From Phycisphaerae bacterium (lineage in GTDB: Bacteria; Planctomycetota; Phycisphaerae; UBA1845), in assembly GCA_024102815.1 (NCBI GenBank), contig JAGFJJ010000069.1, positions 78,950 through 142,949 on the forward strand: a stretch of DNA of 64,000 nucleotides, given 5' to 3'. Under the pieces are notes generated by a model. It searched no databases, was not told where the DNA came from, and saw nothing but the letters and a program-made list of their open reading frames with translations. A program made the translations under genes and the position numbers. Shown piece by piece: positions 57,775-64,000 of this stretch. How positions within the stretch are numbered: the first letter of the stretch is position 1; every line of letters begins with the position of its first letter.

Positions 57775-59130
57775 ATGAAAAACGTCATCATTTTCGTCCT
57801 GGTGATCACGTCGGTTGTCGGGCTGTACATCGCGGCGACCAGCAAGCTGCGCATGAACCTCCATAACCTCGTTGGCGAGACTGCGGATATCGTTCGCGGC
57901 GATTTGAGCCTGCCGGTCAATGCCACCGGCGCGATTCGCCCGGCCCTGCGCGTGGAGATCAAGTCCGAAGCCAGCGGCGAAGTCATGGAAATCGGAGCCC
58001 AGCCCGGCGAGCGCGTTCGGGAAGGCGAACGGATGATCCGGCTTCAACCCGACGATGAGCAGCGCAGCGTCGACCGCGCCGAGCGGGAACTGATCGTCGC
58101 TCAGGCCCGGCTTGCGGAAGCCAAGATTGCGCTCGATCAGGCCAGGACGGCCGACCTCGAGGCGGCCAAAGCGCGGATTCAGCAACTGGAGGCCGCCGTG
58201 CGACTGGCCAAGCACCGCTGGGACAAGTGGAGTGAGATCGAAGAGAGCCAGAGGAGCGAGGACGAACTGGTCCAGCTCGAGACCAATTTCCAGAGCCAGC
58301 AGGCGCAATTACAGGAAGCGCGAGCCGCAATGACGAGCGCCCAGCTCAACATCAAGCGTTTCGAGGAATCCGTGCGGCAGAATGAGGCGTCCGTCGAAGC
58401 GGCCCAGACCAGCCTGGCCGACGCCCAGAAGCGGCTCTCGGAGACGGATATCGATTCGCCCATCAGCGGAATCGTTGCCGATGTGTTCACGCAGATCGGT
58501 GAAGTCATCCAGGGTGGCAAGACGACGTTTACCGGCGGGACGGTCTTGGCTGTCGTCCTTGATACGGACCGGCTCGTCGTCCGGGCGGAAGTGGACGAGT
58601 CGGACATTGGACGCGTTCTGGCCATCGCCCCCGCGTGGGCCAAGCCCGGTCACGAGGGCGAATTGACCATGCCCGAAAAATTGGAGGACGCGGCTGCTTC
58701 CATGCCGGAGGATCAGCAGCCGACCATTACCGTCGAGTCCTTCCCCGATAAGGAATTCAAGGGAGTCATTGAGCGGATTTTTCCCGAACCCAAGACGCTC
58801 AACAATGTCATCACGTACCTCGTCGACGTCGTCATCACGAGTGAAAACCGCGAAATGCTCCTTCCGGGAATGCGCGCCGACGTGCGTTTCACGGCGGAGT
58901 ATGTGTCGGACGTGTTGCTCTGCCCCAACGAGGCGATCCGCGAGGGTCCCGAGGGCAAGCTTGGCGTGTACATTCCCGATCCGTCGTCCAGCGAGGAAGA
59001 GCGAAAAACGAAATTCGTCGCCGTAAAGCTCGGTTTGGATAACGGTGCCTTCTCCGAAATTCGGGATGGACTCAAAGAGGGCATGAAGGTGTATACGAAG
59101 CTTCCCGCCAAGAAAGACGACAATCGCTAG
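57775..59130 (+). CDS. MacA/HlyD-type periplasmic adaptor protein
   Basis: GGAG repeats lie close before the ATG at 57775. The 451-residue protein has an N-terminal signal/anchor helix (IIFVLVITSVVGLYIAATS), a lipoyl-like beta segment, a long coiled-coil hairpin at about 100-220 rich in Gln, Ala and Glu, a second lipoyl half (DIDSPISGIVADVF), a beta-barrel, and a C-terminal membrane-proximal part. This is the membrane fusion protein layout. With the following ATPase and permease it forms a MacAB-type tripartite efflux set; no outer membrane channel gene is adjacent. It precedes them with a five-base gap. Confidence 0.9.
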   Translation: MKNVIIFVLVITSVVGLYIAATSKLRMNLHNLVGETADIVRGDLSLPVNATGAIRPALRVEIKSEASGEVMEIGAQPGERVREGERMIRLQPDDEQRSVDRAERELIVAQARLAEAKIALDQARTADLEAAKARIQQLEAAVRLAKHRWDKWSEIEESQRSEDELVQLETNFQSQQAQLQEARAAMTSAQLNIKRFEESVRQNEASVEAAQTSLADAQKRLSETDIDSPISGIVADVFTQIGEVIQGGKTTFTGGTVLAVVLDTDRLVVRAEVDESDIGRVLAIAPAWAKPGHEGELTMPEKLEDAAASMPEDQQPTITVESFPDKEFKGVIERIFPEPKTLNNVITYLVDVVITSENREMLLPGMRADVRFTAEYVSDVLLCPNEAIREGPEGKLGVYIPDPSSSEEERKTKFVAVKLGLDNGAFSEIRDGLKEGMKVYTKLPAKKDDNR

Positions 59131-59134
59131 GCGA

Positions 59135-59956
59135 ATGCAAGACAAGCCGTCGGCAAACTCCATGTGCGTCATCCGCGCCCGCCAGTTGCGCAAACAGTAC
59201 CGCATGGGCGAGTCGGTGGTGAACGCGCTCGATGGGGTCGATCTGGAAATTCACGCGGGAGAATTCGTCAGCATCGTCGGGGCGTCCGGCAGCGGCAAGA
59301 GCACACTGATGCACATTTTCGGCTGCCTCGACCGGCCGACGGCCGGCGTACTCGAATTTCGCGGCGAGCGGATCGACGCCATGAACGAGCGACAGCTCGC
59401 CCGCATTCGCAACCGCCACATCGGTTTCGTCTTCCAGACGTTCAACCTCATCAATCGCACCAGTGCTCTCGATAATGTCGTCGTACCGTTGGTGTACACG
59501 CGGCGGTCCTTCTCGCGAAAGGCGGCCATGGCGGCCTTGGAGCGAGTAGGACTGGCTCGCCGATCGCGCCATCGTCCCAGCGAAATGTCCGGCGGCGAAT
59601 GCCAGCGCGTGGCCATCGCTCGGGCCATTGTGAACAACCCCGAGCTGATCCTCGCCGATGAGCCGACGGGCAATCTGGACACACGAACCGGCGAGCAGAT
59701 CATGGATATCTTCCACGGGCTGCATGCTGCGGGGATCACCATTGTGCTCGTCACGCACGAAATGGACATCGCCGCCCAGGCCCAGCGCATGATCCGCATG
59801 CGCGACGGGAATATCATCGAGGACGTCGCCATTACCGAGGCCCAGCGCCGCATGCTCATTACCAACGAGCAGGAATTCCAGATGCGTGACCGTGCACTTC
59901 CCGAGCCGGCCGCGCCCAGGGGGCACCGCAGCCCGCTGGCCGCGGGAGAGGGATAA
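59135..59956 (+). CDS. MacB/LolD-type ABC transporter ATP-binding protein
   Basis: The 273-residue protein is a complete nucleotide-binding subunit: Walker A GASGSGKST near 46, Q-loop in FVFQTFNL, signature MSGGECQRVAIARA, Walker B LILADEPTGNLD and switch His in LVTHEMD. The LolD/MacB grouping comes from the Walker B-D-loop DEPTGNLDTRT and the neighbours. The signature has Glu in place of Gln (MSGGE). About 40 C-terminal residues are Pro/Arg-rich and not conserved. It sits between the adaptor and permease genes with a four-base gap upstream, so all three are one operon. Confidence 0.93.
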   Translation: MQDKPSANSMCVIRARQLRKQYRMGESVVNALDGVDLEIHAGEFVSIVGASGSGKSTLMHIFGCLDRPTAGVLEFRGERIDAMNERQLARIRNRHIGFVFQTFNLINRTSALDNVVVPLVYTRRSFSRKAAMAALERVGLARRSRHRPSEMSGGECQRVAIARAIVNNPELILADEPTGNLDTRTGEQIMDIFHGLHAAGITIVLVTHEMDIAAQAQRMIRMRDGNIIEDVAITEAQRRMLITNEQEFQMRDRALPEPAAPRGHRSPLAAGEG

Positions 59957-59983
59957 CCGACAGGCCGAGGTACCGACCGTCTC

Positions 59984-61195
59984 ATGTTTCACTTACGCCT
60001 CATCATGATCGCCTTGCTGAGCCTGCGGCAGAACTTCCTGCGCTCCACGCTGGCCACGCTGGGTGTGATCATCGGCGTGGGCGCGGTGGTCTCGGCCGTA
60101 TCCATTTTGGAAGGCGCCAAGCAAGACGTCTTGGAGCGCTTCGAATCCCTCGGCGCCGACCAGGTGATGGTTTTCAACGGTGCACAAAGGCATGGAGGCC
60201 GGGCGGTGAATCTCCAGACGCTGCTGCCCGAGGATGCGGACCTGATTCTGGAGGAAAACCCGGACCGCGTGGTTCGCGTTTCTCCGCAATGGCAGGGCGC
60301 AGCACAGATCAAGTATTTCGAAAACAACGCAGTCGCCCAGCTCCTGGGTGCGTCGGATGCCTATTCTCCAATGAACAATTACTTCGTTCAGGATGGGCGT
60401 TTTATCACCCGCGAGGACGTTCGCGGCATGACCATGGTGTGTGTATTGGGTTTCAAGCTCAAGGGCGAGCTGTTCGGTGCCCTCCCCGCGATTGGCAAAA
60501 CCGTAAAGATCAACGGGAAGAGCTTCGTCGTCGTGGGCGTCATGGAGGAGAAGGGGGTCCTCGGATTCTCCGAAGTTGATCGTCAGGCGATCATTCCGCT
60601 TTCCACGGCCATGAACCGCATGTTCGGACAGCGATATCTGACCATGATGGTTGTCCAGTGCGCGGATACGTCCATGCTCGAATCGTGCATCGAGCGGGTA
60701 AAGAAGTCACTCCGCGTGGCCCACCGCATTCGCGCCGGCGAAGATGACGATTTCACGATTTTCACGCAGGAGAATTTCAAGCAGCAGTTCGGGCAGGTTA
60801 CGCAGATTTTCGCCATCGTGCTTTACAGCATTGCGGGGATTTCCATCGCCGTCGGGGCGATCGGCATCATGAACATCATGCTCGTTTCCGTGACGGAACG
60901 AACGCGGGAGATCGGCGTACGCATTGCCGTCGGCGCCCGGCGGTTTGACATCCTCCGCCAGTTCCTGGCCGAGGCGAGCATCATCAGCATGTTCGGTGGA
61001 TCGCTGGGCATCGTCTGCGGCTGGGCCATCTGCAACTTCCTCGAGAAATACACCGAAGTGCTCAAGACGCGCACGGAACTGACGACCGTCCTGTTTTCAC
61101 TCTGCATGGCCCTGCTCGTGGGAATCGCCAGCGGGATCTACCCGGCCATTCGTGCGGCGCGGCTCGACCCGGTCCAATCCCTCCGGTACGAGTAA
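59984..61195 (+). CDS. MacB-type ABC transporter permease
   Basis: The 403-residue permease has the MacB topology: a first helix at about 17-40 (STLATLGVIIGVGAVVSAVS), a periplasmic domain, and three C-terminal helices. The signature MNIMLVSVTERTREIGVRIA and the ending DPVQSLRYE mirror the solitary permease at 7118-8404. Together with 57775-59956 it completes an exporter likely moving peptides, lipoproteins, lipids or small molecules across the envelope. Its C-terminus is convergent with the DinB-like gene, and no clear terminator lies in the 27-base gap. Confidence 0.93.
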   Translation: MFHLRLIMIALLSLRQNFLRSTLATLGVIIGVGAVVSAVSILEGAKQDVLERFESLGADQVMVFNGAQRHGGRAVNLQTLLPEDADLILEENPDRVVRVSPQWQGAAQIKYFENNAVAQLLGASDAYSPMNNYFVQDGRFITREDVRGMTMVCVLGFKLKGELFGALPAIGKTVKINGKSFVVVGVMEEKGVLGFSEVDRQAIIPLSTAMNRMFGQRYLTMMVVQCADTSMLESCIERVKKSLRVAHRIRAGEDDDFTIFTQENFKQQFGQVTQIFAIVLYSIAGISIAVGAIGIMNIMLVSVTERTREIGVRIAVGARRFDILRQFLAEASIISMFGGSLGIVCGWAICNFLEKYTEVLKTRTELTTVLFSLCMALLVGIASGIYPAIRAARLDPVQSLRYE

Positions 61196-61222
61196 GGGCG
61201 CCTCGCAGGGATCCCGCGTCGT

Positions 61223-61729
61223 CTAATCTGCCGTGCCGATCCAACGCAGCACCCCGACTTCCTGCAACGAAGGATCCATACGCCGCAGATATGCGCCGAG
61301 TTGTCCCGCATGATGCTGGATGTGCCGGATGTTGTACACGTGCAATTCGGCGCGGGTGAAATTACGCCGCGCGAACCCGGACGGACCCTGAAGGGTCTCC
61401 GCGGTCTCGTTGGCAATTGTCCGCCGCGCCTTGGCGCGGCACGCCTTGGCGTAGGCGGTCAATTCGCCTTTCTCGAACCGTCGACTCGGATACTCGTTCT
61501 CGAACTCCGCCCAGCCCTGCGGATGCATTTCGGTTAGCTCAAAACGTTCTTCCGACGGAGCGAGGTAAAGGTCCGCGAAACACAGCGTGTGATACGCCAC
61601 CTGCCAGAATGGATAGCGCGCCACCGGACCGTCCCACAACACCGCGGGGCAGGTTTCCAGGCAATCGTGCAGCATGGCCAGGGCGGCGTCATATTGATGA
61701 CCGATCACGGTCTTGAGCAGGTCGATCAT
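61223..61729 (-). CDS. DinB-like four-helix protein
   Basis: The 168-residue protein has the DinB/YfiT-type pattern: a helix with HQYDAALAML, the metal-ligand His in VAYHTLCFAD, and the C-terminal HIQHHAGQLGAYL carrying further His. Such proteins are metal-dependent, and some are thiol-dependent transferases or damage-inducible; this one's role is unknown. The ATG overlaps the UbiD-type gene's stop (ATGA), so translation is coupled. A LexA box was not seen. Confidence 0.83.
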   Translation of the reverse strand: MIDLLKTVIGHQYDAALAMLHDCLETCPAVLWDGPVARYPFWQVAYHTLCFADLYLAPSEERFELTEMHPQGWAEFENEYPSRRFEKGELTAYAKACRAKARRTIANETAETLQGPSGFARRNFTRAELHVYNIRHIQHHAGQLGAYLRRMDPSLQEVGVLRWIGTAD

Positions 61730-63264
61730 ATCCCATATTCCTTCCAGCGCTGCTCGACCCGTTTGACGATTTCGCTGCTCATGGCGAGTTCGTCAGGCCA
61801 GTCGCGAACACGGCCTTCTCCGGGGATCTTGCGCGTGGCGTCAATACCGATCTTCGCGCCGGATCCGTACTCCGGCGTGGCGTGGTCGAGAATATCGCAC
61901 GGCCCGTCGACCACCATAATGTCCCTCCGCCAGTCGACGTTCGCGCCCATGTGAAAGAGAACGTCCTGCTCGTCGTGGACATTCACGTTGCAGTCCACAA
62001 CGACAATCATCTTGGAGAACATCATCTGCCCGGCGCCCCAGATGCTGCTGATGACCTTCCGGGCCTGCATGGGGTATTCCTTGCGGATGCTCACGAACAC
62101 GCAATTGTGAAACGCTCCGAACATCGGCAGGCTGTAATCCACAATGTCGGGAATAAGCATCTTGAGGAGGGGAAGGAAAACGCGCTCGGTGGCTTTCCCG
62201 AGGTAATAGTCCTCCATGGGTGGCTTGCCCACGATCGTCGTGGGATACACCGGATCGCGTCGGTGGGTGATGGCGGTCACCTCATAGGCCGGGTAACGAT
62301 CCGCCAGGGAGTAGAATCCCGTGTGGTCGCCGAACGGACCCTCGATCAGCTTGCGCTTGGGATCAACCCAGCCTTCAATGACAATCTCCGCATTGGCGGG
62401 TATTTCCATGGGAATCGTCTTGCAGGGCACAAGCTCGATGCCGCCGTCGTTGAGGAAACCGGCGAAGAGAAGCTCGCTGACATCCGGCGGCAGGGGACAG
62501 GTCGCCGCATAGGGCAGCACCGGCTCGCCTCCGAACACGATGGCCAGCGGCATGCGCTCGCCGCGCCGGGCGTACTTGCGGTGATGGCGGGCGCCGTCGT
62601 GGTGCATATGCCAGTGGACCGCCGCGAGTTTCTCGGAGAACACCTGCACGCGGTACATACCCACGTTGCGTTCACCGGAATCGGGGTCCTTGGTGTAGAT
62701 TCCGGCAAATGTGATGTAGCGACCGGTGCCCTCGGTTGCCTCGGCCGGCTTACCGGCGTAACCCGCGAGCCCGTCATGCGGCCAGCATTGGATGATGGGC
62801 AGGTCGAACAGGCTTGCATCGTCAGTTCGGACGACTTCCTGGCAGATCCCGCGCTTGCCGATGCGCGGACCGAAACTCGCCAGCTTGGCGAGCTGCGGCA
62901 GTTTCTTGATCTTGTCCAGCAGCGTCGTCGGCATCTCCGGCTTGACGAGTTGCTGGACGCGATCCGCAAGCTCTTCGAAATCACCCACCCCCAGCGCGAG
63001 TTTCATGCGGGCGTAACTGCCGAACACGTTGATCGCAACGGGGAACCGGGAGCCGCGAACGTTCTCGAAGACGAGGCCGTGTCCGCCATACCGGCCGTGA
63101 ACCGGGTCGGTGCGCGGAGGATCCTCGTTGCCGGCCGCGGGCGACTTCGAGACACGATCGGCGATCGCGCTGATTTCGAGAGCCGGGTCGACCTCGACGG
63201 CCACGCGCCGCAACTGCCCGCGTCGCTCGAGCTCCCGCAAAAAGGATTGCAAATCGGTGAACAC
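61726..63264 (-). CDS. UbiD family decarboxylase
   Basis: The start is GTG at 63264, which follows GGAAGGAG by eight bases. The 512-residue protein resembles UbiD-type prenylated-FMN-dependent decarboxylases: MFTDLQSFLRELERRGQLRRV at the start, GLVFENVRGSRFPV, HWHMHHDGARHH and EGPFGDHTGFYSLADRYPAY, the last containing the catalytic Glu-Arg-Glu environment region. The family includes 4-hydroxybenzoate-derived decarboxylases for ubiquinone and menaquinone-type pathways and aromatic acid degradation. UbiX, which makes the cofactor, is not in the window. It is coupled to the DinB-like gene, an uncommon partner. Confidence 0.9.
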   Translation of the reverse strand: MFTDLQSFLRELERRGQLRRVAVEVDPALEISAIADRVSKSPAAGNEDPPRTDPVHGRYGGHGLVFENVRGSRFPVAINVFGSYARMKLALGVGDFEELADRVQQLVKPEMPTTLLDKIKKLPQLAKLASFGPRIGKRGICQEVVRTDDASLFDLPIIQCWPHDGLAGYAGKPAEATEGTGRYITFAGIYTKDPDSGERNVGMYRVQVFSEKLAAVHWHMHHDGARHHRKYARRGERMPLAIVFGGEPVLPYAATCPLPPDVSELLFAGFLNDGGIELVPCKTIPMEIPANAEIVIEGWVDPKRKLIEGPFGDHTGFYSLADRYPAYEVTAITHRRDPVYPTTIVGKPPMEDYYLGKATERVFLPLLKMLIPDIVDYSLPMFGAFHNCVFVSIRKEYPMQARKVISSIWGAGQMMFSKMIVVVDCNVNVHDEQDVLFHMGANVDWRRDIMVVDGPCDILDHATPEYGSGAKIGIDATRKIPGEGRVRDWPDELAMSSEIVKRVEQRWKEYGI

Positions 63265-63479
63265 GATTCGGCTCCTTCCAATCTGGTGTGGAGGGAGTGT
63301 AGTGTCGCACGCCCGTTTCCGCGAGCAATTCCAGGATCACCAATGAGCGCGGTTCACCCGAGATGCCGCGCTCCACTCACTCGCTTGAATCCGGGCCGTG
63401 TCTCCGATCCCTGAGCAGTACAGGGGAAGGCAACCCAGACACCCGAATTGCACTCGTGGACACCGCAGCGAGGAGAACA

Positions 63480-64000
63480 CTACGATCGTGCCATAGACGT
63501 TCGGAGTCGCGCGGCGATGGCCAGCAACTCGGCGCACGCCTCCGCATCGCGCGTATTGACGGGGGAAAAGGCAGGCAGTTCGGTTCCTGCCGCTTGGAGG
63601 AGTTCCTCGGCCTCGGTAAGGGCAGCCTCGCATCCCGGCGGGTTCTCATCCGATATCGCTTCCGCATGGGCCAGGAGCAACCTTCCCAGCAGCATCTCCG
63701 CCCGCGCGACCTGCTCCGAACCGGGATCGTGTTTTCGCTCGGCCGCCAGCGCTTCCCGAGCTTCGATCACCGCCTCGGCGTGCAGTTTTATGCCTGCCAG
63801 AACCGTGGCGAGATGTGCCCGCGCGACAGCCGAACATCGGTCCGGGTCAACGGAGCACATGCGGCCCAAATCGGCGGCCCGGGAAAAGTGTCCGCGGGCG
63901 TCCTGCAGACGTTTGGCCACCGCGGCATCCAGGCCGAGGCTTATCCGCGTCTCCCATTGCTCCTCGACCGTTCCGTGCGCTTCGCGAAGACGAAGGGCCT
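63480..64000 (-). CDS. Helical-repeat protein, 5' end outside the window
   Basis: The frame stays open to the window edge, beyond the Met at 63920, so the gene starts outside. The visible 170 or so residues are Ala/Glu/Arg-rich amphipathic helices (AHLATVLAGIKLHAEAVIEA, AEMLLGRLLLAHAEAISDE) suggestive of a TPR-like solenoid. Similar tails occur on large Planctomycetota proteins such as TPR proteins or protein kinases, but nothing upstream is visible to decide. A 215-base gap separates it from the UbiD gene, with no terminator seen. Confidence 0.55.
   Translation of the reverse strand, partial: ALRLREAHGTVEEQWETRISLGLDAAVAKRLQDARGHFSRAADLGRMCSVDPDRCSAVARAHLATVLAGIKLHAEAVIEAREALAAERKHDPGSEQVARAEMLLGRLLLAHAEAISDENPPGCEAALTEAEELLQAAGTELPAFSPVNTRDAEACAELLAIAARLRTSMARS

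Noticed and set aside
61882..63414. 510-residue plus-strand frame over the UbiD gene
   Set aside because: Antisense shadow; the UbiD family pattern is on the minus strand.

Overview
This 64 kb window is GC-rich, densely coded bacterial chromosome. It most likely comes from a Planctomycetota lineage, possibly Phycisphaerae-like, but this placement is inferred from protein style and not from a marker-gene tree. The pointers are: a two-helix membrane protein ending in a zinc ribbon of the CxxCGYxLxGxxxxxCxxCG type (3878-4387); a lipoprotein with an Asn/Asp-repeat linker behind its lipobox (34333-35367); a protein with tandem Cys-rich CDDGVDCTxDxC units (46607-47557); a DUF1570 metallopeptidase-like protein; and a topoisomerase I with six C4 zinc ribbons. 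No rRNA, tRNA, CRISPR array, insertion sequence or prophage gene was seen. Both window ends cut through genes.

Layout. 1-3771: the end of a Bat (aerotolerance-type) operon: TPR protein, BatD and BatE, coupled by 4-base overlaps. 3878-9789: the zinc-ribbon membrane protein, an ALDH7-type aldehyde dehydrogenase with a good promoter, an orphan beta-class DNA methyltransferase, a lone MacB-like permease, and a compact sigma-70 family factor with its own promoter and a strong terminator. 9839-13517 (minus): two overlapping genes for large P-loop GTPases with C-terminal hydrophobic segments, resembling bacterial dynamin-like pairs. 13940-16453: clpC with promoter and terminator. 16809-22266: a three-gene ABC-2 export module (large extracytoplasmic/membrane protein, ATPase, double-length permease). 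22329-26740: a SpoIIE-type PP2C phosphatase and hflX, whose divergent 5' ends overlap, then the DUF1570 protein. 26836-29747: a YbhN-type flippase-like protein and two coupled PilZ-type proteins. 29789-32387 (minus): a TIM-barrel epimerase, rlmN (possibly leaderless) and a small membrane protein. 32535-38588: gamma-glutamyltransferase, the Asn/Asp-linker lipoprotein and topA. 38930-40825: a SurA/PpiD-like membrane-anchored protein.

41140-46539 is the most coherent regulatory island. A perfect FNR/DNR-type palindrome (TTGAT-N4-ATCAA) lies between divergent genes for a YgbA-type (nitrosative-stress-associated) protein and a Crp/Fnr regulator. A SulP transporter and a flavin split-barrel protein follow on the minus side, and a PQQ-type beta-propeller on the plus side.

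46607-64000: the Cys-rich exported protein; asnS with an unusual helical insertion and an apparently leaderless transcript; an S41 protease; a YkgJ-type cysteine-cluster protein; a small lipoprotein; an M28 peptidase with a PDZ domain; a YbgC-type thioesterase; pckA (ATP-type PEP carboxykinase); alanine dehydrogenase; a complete MacA/MacB-type export set (adaptor, ATPase, permease); a DinB-like protein coupled to a UbiD-type decarboxylase; and a truncated helical-repeat protein. Gene starts were moved from the longest ORF to internal codons where a ribosome-binding site, signal peptide or family length supported it. All functional calls rest on motif recognition by eye.
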